A DNA stretch of 13,160 bases from Caryophanales bacterium UBA3210 (GCA_002363635.1 DEWM01000084.1:1-13160); one strand, 5' to 3'. Positions 1 to 7,088 are shown, counted from the stretch's first letter. Notes: generated by a model not told the origin, from the letters alone. Made by a program: numbers and translations.

Positions 1-1
1 A

Positions 2-1510
2 GAAGATAAAGATCCTGAACCAATTAAGGTTTCTTTAAAAGATTATGGAGCAGATTTTGTTTCATACAAAGATGGAGAAGATAATAAAACATTAGTTCCA
101 TTCTGGGTTATGAACTTTATTTTCTGTTCACAGAATTACGTCAATATTTATTTCAATGGCGATGAATTCGTTGCAACATATATGTCATGGGCAAATGTCT
201 CTAAAGAAGATGCGAATAAATATTTCACATCATCTACATTAGGTAAATCAGGTGGACAAACTGCTGAAGAAAGAGAAGATGTTCTCAATCAGTTATACTT
301 TGTATATGATTACTACTATGGTTTAAAGAGAATTCCTAAGGGTGATGACGATGTTCTTTATAGTTCCGCGAAAGAATATTTTGAAGCAAAGAATCCAGAA
401 GCAATTGCAAATATTTTATCTACAGATCCTGGAAAGAACTCAACAGGTTACGCTCAATTAATTTATCTAGTTTTAGATGAAGGCCATTCATATTCAACTG
501 CTGAATCAATGTTTGTTGGAAATAATGCATTTAAATTAACTAGCCTTTCACAGTTAGGTGAAAGACAACTATCTTTACTCTATTCATATTGGGATATGGA
601 TGATGCTTTAGCAAAATCTGCATGGGTTAACGATCAAATTGTTGAAGTACCTGCAGACGCTGTATTTGATGAAAATGCAACTTATTATGTTCAAACAGGG
701 GAAGGACCAGCTCCTGTTGAAATAACTGCATTTGAAGAAGGTGTTACATATTATATGGAAAACCCAGATACATTCCATGCAAAATTCTTAAAGTACTCAG
801 AAGATGGAAAAACAGCAGTATTAAAATTCGATGAATTCTCAACTGCTGATGATGTTGATATCTATGTAACTGATGAAAATGGCGAATTTGTATTAGATGA
901 AAATGACGAAAAGATTGTATCAGATGAAGCGTATTTATATGATACATATTGGTTATTCAAAAAAGCATTTGATGAAATCTCATCTAAACCAGAAGTAGAA
1001 AATGTTGTTATTGACGTTTCTAACAATGGTGGCGGTAATATTGCTGCAGGTATTAAAGCATTAGGCTTCATTGTTGATGATGTTAAATACGGCGGATGGA
1101 ATCAATTATTAAATGTTGATGAAGAAAGTGTTTATAACGTTGAAACAGGTAGAAAAGATGAAGGCAGAGAAAATAAATCATATTCAGATAAATATAAATT
1201 CTTTGTATTAACATCAGGTAATACTTATTCATGCGCTAATGAATTTGCAGCAGTTGCAAAACAAGCAGGCTACAAGATTATTGGTCAAAAGTCAGGTGGT
1301 GGAGCTTGCTCAATTATGCCATTTGCCTTAAGTGATGGTTATTCAATTTCTACTTCATCTATGAATACAATTGCTTTATATGATGCGGACAAAAATAGAA
1401 CTGTATATGAATACGGTATTGAAGTTGACGCTGAAGCATCATATGCAGATATCGTTGATATAGAAAAAGTTGCAGAAATCGTTGCAAGTTTAAATAATCA
1501 AGCTGCTTAA
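2..1510 (+). CDS. S41-family (C-terminal-processing/tricorn-like) serine peptidase, 5' end missing
   Basis: The reading frame is open from base 2, so the gene starts left of the window; the ATG at 110 is internal and should not be taken as the start. The last ~160 residues carry the S41 core: a strand with Asp and a glycine run (VIDVSNNGGG, about 1006-1035), the presumed nucleophile Ser in TSGNTYSCANEF (Ser codon 1229-1231), and IIGQKSGGG further on, which matches the Gly-rich loop of tricorn/IRBP-like members. Before the core lies an acidic insert (about 640-775) with two similar short blocks ending in TYY. Any signal peptide or lipobox would be upstream and cannot be judged. Proteins of this family usually act outside the membrane or at the surface, but the substrate is unknown. 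No PDZ domain is recognisable in the visible part. The gene ends with its own terminator. Family call is fairly sure; physiological role unknown. Confidence 0.85.
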   Translation, partial: EDKDPEPIKVSLKDYGADFVSYKDGEDNKTLVPFWVMNFIFCSQNYVNIYFNGDEFVATYMSWANVSKEDANKYFTSSTLGKSGGQTAEEREDVLNQLYFVYDYYYGLKRIPKGDDDVLYSSAKEYFEAKNPEAIANILSTDPGKNSTGYAQLIYLVLDEGHSYSTAESMFVGNNAFKLTSLSQLGERQLSLLYSYWDMDDALAKSAWVNDQIVEVPADAVFDENATYYVQTGEGPAPVEITAFEEGVTYYMENPDTFHAKFLKYSEDGKTAVLKFDEFSTADDVDIYVTDENGEFVLDENDEKIVSDEAYLYDTYWLFKKAFDEISSKPEVENVVIDVSNNGGGNIAAGIKALGFIVDDVKYGGWNQLLNVDEESVYNVETGRKDEGRENKSYSDKYKFFVLTSGNTYSCANEFAAVAKQAGYKIIGQKSGGGACSIMPFALSDGYSISTSSMNTIALYDADKNRTVYEYGIEVDAEASYADIVDIEKVAEIVASLNNQAA

Positions 1511-1521
1511 TAAATATTTAT

Positions 1522-1549
1522 AAGAGGAGAGAAATCTCCTTTTTCTTTT
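1522..1549 (+). terminator. Rho-independent terminator of the S41 peptidase gene
   Basis: AGGAGA (1525-1530), loop GAAA, TCTCCT (1535-1540), extended by weaker G-T and A-T pairs, then a T-rich run TTTTTCTTTT. It begins 12 bases after the TAA stop of the peptidase gene. Confidence 0.8.
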
Positions 1550-1551
1550 GC

Positions 1552-1579
1552 AAAAAAAAGACTTACCATAAGGTAAGTC
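1552..1579 (-). terminator. Rho-independent terminator of the ktrB-ktrA operon
   Basis: On the minus strand a perfect 8-bp stem GACTTACC / GGTAAGTC (plus-strand 1560-1567 and 1572-1579) with a 4-base loop is followed by eight T (plus-strand A at 1552-1559). It lies just after the ktrA stop. Together with the plus-strand terminator a few bases away it insulates two convergent units. Confidence 0.88.
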
Positions 1580-1586
1580 ATATAGA

Positions 1587-2249
1587 TTAAGATAATTTCT
1601 TTAATGCCTTTGATGTAGATTTTAATTCATCTTGTCTACCAAGTAATAAGATGTGATCGTTTTCTTCAAATTTATAATCAGGCATTGCTAAAAGGTATTT
1701 TCCATCGTCATTTGTAATAGAAATAACGTTAACTCCAAATTCTTTACGGATGTTGAGTTCTTTTAATGTTTTGCCAATCCAAACTTTTGGAACTGGAACT
1801 TCGTATAAAGCATATTCATCACCGAGTTGTATGTAATCAAATACTGAATCAGCATTGTGCTTAATTGCCATCTTTAATGCCATATCTTTTTCTGGATAAA
1901 CAACTTCATTTGCGCCAATTTGCTTTAAGAATTTTGCTTGCATTTCTTGAGTTGCTTTAGAGACGATATATTTAGCACCATGTTCTTTTAATAATGATGT
2001 AATTTCAAGTGATGCTTGGAAAGAGCCACCAGTTGTTACATAACAAATATCGAAGTTATTAACACCTAGTGAAGAGATAACAGCTTCATTTGTACAGTCA
2101 CCTGTGAAAGCTTCTGTAAAGTCATTAGCGACTGCTTGAATCTTCTTTTCGTTACTATCAATGACCATGACATCATTGCCAAGCTCTTGGAGCTTGTATG
2201 CTAGGTTTTTACCAAAGTTACCTAAACCGATTACTAAGATTGATTTCAT
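1587..2249 (-). CDS. ktrA: KtrA/TrkA-type regulatory subunit of potassium uptake (RCK domain protein)
   Basis: A 220-residue cytoplasmic protein, the usual length of Bacillus-type KtrA. Residues 1-~125 are an RCK_N/Rossmann domain with the nucleotide loop GLGNFG (8-13), an acidic residue closing strand 2 (D31, in VMVID) and GDCTNE (50-55). Residues ~140-215 match an RCK_C (TrkA_C) domain. The family forms an octameric ring under the membrane subunit and gates K+ flow in response to ATP/ADP or NAD(H); in several Bacillota RCK_C binds c-di-AMP, which is plausible here but not shown. It lies 12 bases downstream of ktrB. Its ribosome site AGGAGG (plus-strand 2258-2263) overlaps the ktrB stop codon, which suggests translational coupling. 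The start is fixed by that site and by the beta strand beginning at residue 3. Confidence 0.93.
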   Translation of the reverse strand: MKSILVIGLGNFGKNLAYKLQELGNDVMVIDSNEKKIQAVANDFTEAFTGDCTNEAVISSLGVNNFDICYVTTGGSFQASLEITSLLKEHGAKYIVSKATQEMQAKFLKQIGANEVVYPEKDMALKMAIKHNADSVFDYIQLGDEYALYEVPVPKVWIGKTLKELNIRKEFGVNVISITNDDGKYLLAMPDYKFEENDHILLLGRQDELKSTSKALKKLS

Positions 2250-2261
2250 ATTATTTTCCTC

Positions 2262-3587
2262 CTATCCAAGTAATATTTCTTCTGTTGGAGCGATGATTGA
2301 ACCATCGTCTTCTTTATCTTTAACTAAAGAAATTGTTGTGACTGGGCCGATACGACCGATATACATAAGAATTGTTAAGACAAATTTTGCAATTGTATTA
2401 TTCTTGATTAATGAAGTTACCCCAAGTGATAAGCCAACATTATCAACTGCAGATACACATTCAAAGATAACTCCATCCATTGCTAGAGAGTTATCGGAAG
2501 CAAGGATGATTGTTGTACCAATGAATATTGCGCTTATATATAAGAAGAAGATTGCAGAAGCTTGTTTTGCAGCGTTCTTATTGATTGATCTATTTCCGAT
2601 TGTAAGAGTTGAGGATTTAGTTGCCCCGTTGAGTAAAGAGAATAATAAGACAACAAATGTAGTAGTTTTAATACCACCTGCTGTAGAACCTGGAGATCCA
2701 CCGACGAACATGATTAAGGCAAGAACCATTTTAGATGCTTGAGTCATGTTAGAAATAACAACTGAGTTAAATCCTGTCGCGTTACCAGATATTGTGTTAA
2801 ATAATGCATCCGCTAAACCTTCTGATGTGTAATCTTTTTCAAATAAGAAGATTAATACAAATGCTACTAAACACATTGTAGTAGATGTAATTAAGACAAT
2901 CTTTGAATGTAAATGTAATTTCTTCCATTTTCCTTTTGAAGAGAAAACATCGTTAATTACTAAGAAACCTAATGCACCGATAAACATTTCTAGTGATAAT
3001 ACAATAGAGATTAACCAATCACCTTCGAAATATGTTAATGATGTAAATGTACCAGGCATTACATCAATACCTGCAGTACAGAATGATGAGACAGAGATAA
3101 ATAAAGCTTGCCAGAAACCATTTAGTAAACCAAATGCAGGGACAGTCCTAATCATAATTAATCCTGTTGAAATAAGTTCAACTGTAAAAGTAATAATCAT
3201 GATTTTCTTAACTAAAGCAACGATACCTGAAGGCTGAAAGTTACCAGCAGATTGCATTAAAGCTTTTCTTTCGTATAAATTTATTTTTCTCTTCATGAAT
3301 AAGCCTAGAGAAGAGACAAGAGTCATAAATCCAATACCGCCAATTTGAATAAAGAGTAAGATAACAATTTGGCCGTAGATATTCCAATAATCAGCTGTGT
3401 CGTATAAAACTAAACCTGAGCCAGTTATTGAAGAAACTATAGTAAATATAACATCTAAAGGATTTGTCCAGGCCCATTTGTTATTAGAAAAAGGAAAAAT
3501 TAATAATAAAGTGCCAACTAAAATCATTGCAATATATCCTAAAGCAATAACTTGTGTAGTGGTTAGTTTACGTATTTTTTTAAACAT
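2262..3587 (-). CDS. ktrB: KtrB/TrkH-family potassium-uptake membrane subunit
   Basis: A 441-residue polytopic membrane protein, the length of KtrB rather than of the longer enterobacterial TrkH. The four membrane-pore-membrane repeats are visible, with filter glycines in ITGSGL (G56/G58), CTAGI (G173), NATGFN (G272) and DNVGLS (G385). Family hallmarks QIGGIGFM (81-88), GGSPGSTAGGIKT (296-308) and GRIGP (411-415) are intact; the segment with GGSPGST forms the intramembrane gating loop in KtrB. Filter segments 3 and 4 differ from the usual RTAGFN and FGTVGLS forms. With KtrA it would form the Ktr K+ (often Na+-dependent) symporter/channel. It is the first gene of the operon, with a ribosome site AAAGGA at plus-strand 3595-3600 and a promoter at 3633-3662 giving a leader of only ~40 bases, too short for a c-di-AMP riboswitch. 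Confidence 0.93.
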   Translation of the reverse strand: MFKKIRKLTTTQVIALGYIAMILVGTLLLIFPFSNNKWAWTNPLDVIFTIVSSITGSGLVLYDTADYWNIYGQIVILLFIQIGGIGFMTLVSSLGLFMKRKINLYERKALMQSAGNFQPSGIVALVKKIMIITFTVELISTGLIMIRTVPAFGLLNGFWQALFISVSSFCTAGIDVMPGTFTSLTYFEGDWLISIVLSLEMFIGALGFLVINDVFSSKGKWKKLHLHSKIVLITSTTMCLVAFVLIFLFEKDYTSEGLADALFNTISGNATGFNSVVISNMTQASKMVLALIMFVGGSPGSTAGGIKTTTFVVLLFSLLNGATKSSTLTIGNRSINKNAAKQASAIFFLYISAIFIGTTIILASDNSLAMDGVIFECVSAVDNVGLSLGVTSLIKNNTIAKFVLTILMYIGRIGPVTTISLVKDKEDDGSIIAPTEEILLG

Positions 3588-3632
3588 ATATTTTTCCTTT
3601 ATAATTAAAAAGTATTTTTAATTACGATTTAT

Positions 3633-3662
3633 ATTATACTACAGTACAAAGATTATCTTCAA
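3633..3662 (-). promoter_or_regulatory. Sigma-A-type promoter of the ktrB-ktrA operon
   Basis: On the minus strand TTGAAG (plus 3657-3662), an 18-base spacer and a perfect TATAAT (plus 3633-3638). Predicted transcription start near 3626, about 40 bases before the ktrB ATG. This is a consensus match only. Confidence 0.6.
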
Positions 3663-3721
3663 CTTTATGAAAGAAAAGTCATAATTAAGAAATCTATCAT
3701 TTATATTAATATAATATTTAA

Positions 3722-3738
3722 CAAATGTAAAACATTTG
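3722..3738. repeat. 7-bp inverted repeat overlapping the -35 of the hydrolase/methyltransferase promoter
   Basis: CAAATGT, spacer AAA, ACATTTG: a perfect 7-bp dyad with a 3-base centre. Its right arm shares three bases (3736-3738) with the TTGACT hexamer. The position suits a repressor operator; the protein is unknown. With a 3-base loop and no T run it is not a terminator. In such AT-rich DNA a chance dyad cannot be excluded. Confidence 0.45.
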
Positions 3739-3764
3739 ACTCGTATAAAAAAATCTAGTATTTT
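3736..3764 (+). promoter_or_regulatory. Promoter of the hydrolase-methyltransferase operon
   Basis: TTGACT (3736-3741), 17-base spacer, TATTTT (3759-3764). Predicted start near 3771, leaving a ~30-base leader that contains the ribosome site GAGGG (3790-3794) before the ATG at 3801. Consensus match only; TATATT at 3765-3770 is an alternative -10 with poorer spacing. Confidence 0.5.
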
Positions 3765-3800
3765 TATATTCAGAATAATTAATCAACACGAGGGAAAGTT

Positions 3801-4577
3801 ATGAAACTTAAAATATTAACTTTAAACTTACATACCTTACAAGAAAAGGAAATTGAAAAGAAGAATAAAATCATTGCAAACTTTATCAACGAAAGAGAAG
3901 TAGATATTATATTCTTCCAAGAAGTAGGTCAAATTAGCGAAGATCCTATTTATACTAATAACATTAAAACTAGTAACCAATTATTATCAATTTTTCCAAA
4001 ATTAAAACGTAAATATAATTATGATTATCGTTATAAGAAAAGAGGATTTGATAAATATGATGAAGGTTTAGCAATCGTTTCAAAATATCCAATTATTTAT
4101 TCAGATTCATATTATTTATCAAAATCTAAAGATTATTATAACTGGCAGACAAGAACTGCACTTTTAGTAAATGTTGATATCAACGGTCAACAAGTAGATT
4201 TAATTACTACTCATTTAGGCTGGGATTCAGAAAGTGAAAAACTTGATTCACAACTTGCAAATTTTCTTAATGTAATTAATCCTCGTCACATTTCAATTTG
4301 TGCAGGAGATTTTAACGTACCTTACAATTCTTCTTACATTAAGAAGATTAAAGAAACTGGATTAATTGAAGCTTCAGATTTAGCAGGTATTGATCCTACT
4401 AAAAATCCTACTTTTCCAGGAATATTAGATGCTGCACCATTCTTAAAAACAGCATTAGATCATCAAATTGATCACATCTTTGTTAATAAACCTTATAAAG
4501 TTAATAAATATGAGGTAGTATTTAAGGAAGAAAGGGTATCAGACCATTACGGTGTATATGCTGAAATAGAGATTTAA
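3801..4577 (+). CDS. Endonuclease/exonuclease/phosphatase (EEP) fold metal-dependent hydrolase
   Basis: A 258-residue protein covering one full EEP (DNase I-like) domain. Visible metal and catalytic residues in order: N9 in LTLNLH, E41 in FFQEV, the GLAIVSKYPI strand (89-98), H138 in TTHLGW, D170 and N172 in GDFNVP, D224 in QIDHIFV, and D248-H249 in SDHYG. All expected catalytic positions are present, so it should be an active phosphodiesterase or phosphomonoesterase needing Mg2+ or a similar ion. There is no signal peptide, so it is cytoplasmic. The N-terminal LTLNxH...QEV layout resembles the subgroup that includes maltose 6'-phosphate phosphatase (MapP), but no PTS or maltose gene is nearby; a nuclease or other phosphatase is equally possible. 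The methyltransferase gene follows after 2 bases, so they are cotranscribed. Family sure, substrate unknown. Confidence 0.88.
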   Translation: MKLKILTLNLHTLQEKEIEKKNKIIANFINEREVDIIFFQEVGQISEDPIYTNNIKTSNQLLSIFPKLKRKYNYDYRYKKRGFDKYDEGLAIVSKYPIIYSDSYYLSKSKDYYNWQTRTALLVNVDINGQQVDLITTHLGWDSESEKLDSQLANFLNVINPRHISICAGDFNVPYNSSYIKKIKETGLIEASDLAGIDPTKNPTFPGILDAAPFLKTALDHQIDHIFVNKPYKVNKYEVVFKEERVSDHYGVYAEIEI

Positions 4578-4579
4578 AT

Positions 4580-5377
4580 ATGAATTTTCAAAGAACAAAT
4601 ACAAAAATTTCTTTATTAGATGACTATTACGAACATTTTGATGAAGACCATCGTTTAACAACTAGACACGGTACTGTTGAATTTGTTACTAACTTAAAAT
4701 ATATTGATGAAGTATTAAATAACGATAAAACAAAAAAGATTTTAGATGTTGGAGCAGGTACTGGTAGATATTCTATTTATTATAAGAAGCAAGGATATAA
4801 AGTTACTGCTTTAGAATTAGTACAACACAACTTAGACCAAATCATTAAAAAGGATAAAGATTTAGAAGCTTATCAAGGTAACGCTTTAGATTTATCTAGA
4901 TTTGATGATGAATCTTTTGATGTGGTTTTAATTTTTGGACCTATGTATCATCTATTTAGTGAAGAAGATCGTTTAAAAGTATTAGAAGAAGCAAAAAGAG
5001 TAGTTAAAAAAGATGGTTATATTTTAACTTCTTACTATATGAATGAATATGCAGTAATTAGTTATGGCTTTATTAAAGGTAATATTCTTGCTGCTAAAGA
5101 AGAAGGTAGAGTAGATGACTCATATCATTATTTACCAAAAGAAGATGATTTATATTCAATGGTAAGAATTGAAGATATTGATAGATTAAATGAAAAATCA
5201 TCATTAAAAAGAATTAAACTAATTTCTTCAGATACTTTAGCAGATTATTTTAGAGTCGATTTAAATAAAATGACTAAAGAAGTTTTTGAAGAATATATCA
5301 AATATCACTTAACTATTTGTGAAAGAAGAGAAATGTTAGGTTTCAGCGCTCATTTATTGGATATTGTCCAAAAATAA
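4580..5377 (+). CDS. Class I SAM-dependent methyltransferase, substrate unknown
   Basis: A 265-residue protein with a Rossmann-type methyltransferase domain: motif I ILDVGAGTGRYS (54-65), the acidic ribose-binding residue E79 in ALEL, GNALDL (100-105) after strand 3, and motif IV FDVVLIFGPMYHL (113-125). The segment after residue ~150 is specific to this protein and probably holds the acceptor pocket. There are no target-recognition domain, no DNA-methylase NPPY/DPPY motif and no membrane segment, so it is more likely a small-molecule or tRNA/cofactor methylase than a DNA methylase. The ATG lies 2 bases after the upstream stop and has only a weak purine stretch (GAAATAGAG) before it, suggesting translation coupled to the upstream hydrolase. 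A strong terminator at 5401-5428 ends the unit. Confidence 0.85.
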   Translation: MNFQRTNTKISLLDDYYEHFDEDHRLTTRHGTVEFVTNLKYIDEVLNNDKTKKILDVGAGTGRYSIYYKKQGYKVTALELVQHNLDQIIKKDKDLEAYQGNALDLSRFDDESFDVVLIFGPMYHLFSEEDRLKVLEEAKRVVKKDGYILTSYYMNEYAVISYGFIKGNILAAKEEGRVDDSYHYLPKEDDLYSMVRIEDIDRLNEKSSLKRIKLISSDTLADYFRVDLNKMTKEVFEEYIKYHLTICERREMLGFSAHLLDIVQK

Positions 5378-5400
5378 GCACATATAAAATTCACCATTAC

Positions 5401-5428
5401 AAGATTAGGACAAAACCTAATCTTTTTT
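5401..5428 (+). terminator. Rho-independent terminator after the methyltransferase gene
   Basis: A perfect 9-bp stem AAGATTAGG (5401-5409) / CCTAATCTT (5416-5424) with loop ACAAAA, followed by a T run to 5428. It overlaps the next gene's promoter: the T run leads straight into the extended -10. Confidence 0.9.
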
Positions 5429-5436
5429 GATATAAT
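5407..5436 (+). promoter_or_regulatory. Extended -10 promoter predicting a leaderless mRNA for the Y-family polymerase
   Basis: A perfect extended -10, TGATATAAT (5428-5436), with a partial -35 AGGACA (5407-5412) 18 bases upstream that lies inside the terminator hairpin. The last -10 base is only 7 bases before the ATG at 5444, so +1 would fall at about 5442-5444, on or beside the start codon. No Shine-Dalgarno-like purine run exists in the 20 bases before the ATG, in keeping with a leaderless transcript. Confidence 0.6.
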
Positions 5437-5443
5437 TTTAAAT

Positions 5444-6700
5444 ATGAATAGAACATATCTTTGCATTGATTTGAAAACTTTTTATGCTTCCGTAGAATGT
5501 GTAGAAAGAGGATTAAATCCTTTTACTACACCTTTAGTCGTGGCAGACCCTACAAGAGGAAACGGAACTATATGTTTAGCTGTTTCACCTAGGATGAAAG
5601 AATTAGGTGTTCATAATAGATGTAGGATATTTGAAATTCCTTCAACTATTAAATACATAAAAGCAATGCCAAGAATGAATTTATACATTAAATATTCTGC
5701 AAATATATATGCAATATATTTAAAATACATTGCTAAAGAAGATATTCATGTATATTCAATTGATGAAGCTTTTATGGATGTCACTAAGTATTTGAAGATG
5801 TACAACATGACTGCAGAAGAACTTGCAAAAAAAATTATGAAAGATATTTATGATACATACGGAATAACTGCTACTGCAGGTATTGGTACTAATCTATATT
5901 TATGCAAAGTAGCCTTAGATATTACAGCAAAACATGTCGCATCACATATTGGGGTATTAGATGAAGAGAAATATAAAGAAACCTTATGGCACCATACCCC
6001 ATTAACTGATTTTTGGCAGATTGGTAGAGGAATAGTAAAAAGACTAGATCGTATGGGAATACGTGATATGGAAGGTATTACTAAAACTGACCCTAAATTA
6101 CTATATAGAGAATTTGGAATTAACGCTGAATTTTTAATTGATCATGCTTGGGGAAAAGAACCTACAACAATAGCTCAAATTAAAGCTTATAAATCACAAA
6201 ATAAATCAATTTCTAGCGGACAAGTTTTATTTGAAGATTATACTTGGGAAAAAGCAAGATTAGTAGTAAAAGAAATGGTAGAGTTAGCATGTTTAGATTT
6301 AACTGATAAACATTTAGTAGCGTCAGATATCTCTTTGTCAATTGGTTATTCTAAAGACCTACATAAACCAACAGGAGGCTCATTACATCTAACTAATATT
6401 ACAAATAGCTATGAGTACTTTTTACCATATTTTTTAACCATTTTTGATAATACTACAATTTTAAATACTCCAATTAGAAGAATTAATATTGGCTTTGGAA
6501 ATGTCAAAGATGAAATCTATGAACAATATGATTTATTTACAGATCCTACTAAGATAAAAAAAGATGAAAAATTACAAAAGACTTTAGTAGAGATTAAAGC
6601 AAAATATGGAAAGAATTCTGTCTTAAGAGGAATGAATTTATTAGAAGGAGCAACTACTCCAAAAAGAAATAAATTAGTAGGAGGACATAATGGCGACTAA
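5444..6700 (+). CDS. Y-family translesion DNA polymerase (UmuC/YqjW-UvrX type)
   Basis: A 418-residue error-prone polymerase for bypass of DNA damage. The palm metal site shows D9 in YLCIDLKTFYASVE, with Y14 as the likely steric-gate residue, and D107-E108 in YSIDEAFMD. The TAGIGTNLYLCKVALDITAK segment (144-163), a helix-hairpin-helix thumb (about 185-210) and the little-finger domain (about 240-355) follow. QYDLF (361-365) fits the beta-clamp-binding pentapeptide. The N-terminal CIDLKxFYASVEC wording and the overlapping YolD-like gene match the Gram-positive YqjW/UvrX subgroup rather than housekeeping DinB. The start is secure: conserved sequence begins at residue 5, the next Met is residue 51, and no good in-frame start lies upstream. 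A LexA-like half site sits at 5451-5463. The gene overlaps yolD by 11 bases. Confidence 0.93.
   Translation: MNRTYLCIDLKTFYASVECVERGLNPFTTPLVVADPTRGNGTICLAVSPRMKELGVHNRCRIFEIPSTIKYIKAMPRMNLYIKYSANIYAIYLKYIAKEDIHVYSIDEAFMDVTKYLKMYNMTAEELAKKIMKDIYDTYGITATAGIGTNLYLCKVALDITAKHVASHIGVLDEEKYKETLWHHTPLTDFWQIGRGIVKRLDRMGIRDMEGITKTDPKLLYREFGINAEFLIDHAWGKEPTTIAQIKAYKSQNKSISSGQVLFEDYTWEKARLVVKEMVELACLDLTDKHLVASDISLSIGYSKDLHKPTGGSLHLTNITNSYEYFLPYFLTIFDNTTILNTPIRRINIGFGNVKDEIYEQYDLFTDPTKIKKDEKLQKTLVEIKAKYGKNSVLRGMNLLEGATTPKRNKLVGGHNGD
6679..6684 (+). promoter_or_regulatory. Ribosome binding site of the yolD-like gene
   Basis: AGGAGG, five bases before the ATG at 6690 and inside the 3' end of the polymerase gene. 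It is a perfect site, in contrast to the polymerase gene, which has none, and it fixes the start of the small gene. Confidence 0.85.
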
Positions 6701-7007
6701 TTCAAGAGCAGACCGTGCAAAACTCTTCTTACCATTTGATGCTCTTACAGGATTAAAAGAAGCATTGAAAGAAAAAGAAAGAGTAGTAATTGAAAAGAAA
6801 GAATTAAACGAAGAAGAGATAAGTTTATTAAATGAATCATTAACTAAGCTTCATAAAGGAGATATGGTAAAAGCTAGATATTTTGATGGAGAAGCATATA
6901 TAGAAATAGAAGGCTTAGTATCTCAATTTAATCCAGAATTAAGATATTTAGTAGTTGTAAAAACTAAAATATCATTCGAAGACCTTTTAACACTTAATGT
7001 AATTTAA
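6690..7007 (+). CDS. YolD-like protein partnered with the Y-family polymerase
   Basis: A 105-residue protein. Its N-terminal third, RAKLFLPFDALTGLKEAL (9-26), fits the YolD-like pattern of a basic/aromatic stretch, PFxAL and an amphipathic helix; the rest has the small-beta character of the family (about 56-105). YolD-like genes stand next to UvrX/YqjW-type polymerases in Bacillus chromosomes and the SP-beta prophage, and have been proposed as functional analogues of UmuD; the biochemical role is not settled. Overlap by 11 bases with a strong ribosome site indicates coordinated expression with the polymerase. No LexA/UmuD-like Ser-Lys protease motif is visible. Assignment rests on both the sequence pattern and the context. 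Confidence 0.8.
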   Translation: MATNSRADRAKLFLPFDALTGLKEALKEKERVVIEKKELNEEEISLLNESLTKLHKGDMVKARYFDGEAYIEIEGLVSQFNPELRYLVVVKTKISFEDLLTLNVI

Positions 7008-7018
7008 TTTATTAGGTG

Positions 7019-7033
7019 AAGAGGGGTCTTTTT
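7019..7033 (+). terminator. Possible weak terminator after the polymerase-yolD unit
   Basis: AAGA (7019-7022), loop GGGG, TCTT (7027-7030), then a short T run. The stem is only 4-5 bp, so this may be inefficient or not a terminator. The rest of the gap up to 7088 is AT-rich and holds no promoter I can name with confidence (TATAAA at 7063-7068 lacks a good -35). Confidence 0.3.
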
Positions 7034-7088
7034 CTTATGATAAAAATTTGTTATTATTTATGTATAAATAATATTTTTTGGGGGAAAA

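Noticed and set aside
110..112. ATG as start of the S41 peptidase
   Set aside because: The frame stays open from base 2 with protein-like codons, and there is no ribosome site before this ATG, so the gene begins outside the window.
744..1071. Two minus-strand frames inside the S41 peptidase gene
   Set aside because: Products are low-complexity (His/Leu/Ile-rich or Ser-rich), typical of the complement of an AT-rich, Asp/Glu-rich gene; the sense frame has clear family motifs.
2161..2742. Plus-strand open frame of 193 codons opposite ktrA/ktrB
   Set aside because: It runs antisense through well-supported genes, its product has no recognisable domain, and no ribosome site or promoter serves it.
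3588..3800. Possible c-di-AMP (ydaO-type) riboswitch before ktrB
   Set aside because: The predicted ktrB leader is only about 40 bases, and the remaining gap lacks the GC-paired helices such an element needs.
3801..7007. A defence island (nuclease, methyltransferase, polymerase)
   Set aside because: The methyltransferase lacks DNA-methylase motifs and a target-recognition domain, the hydrolase has no specificity partner, and a terminator plus new promoter separate them from the polymerase. No mobile-element genes flank the region.
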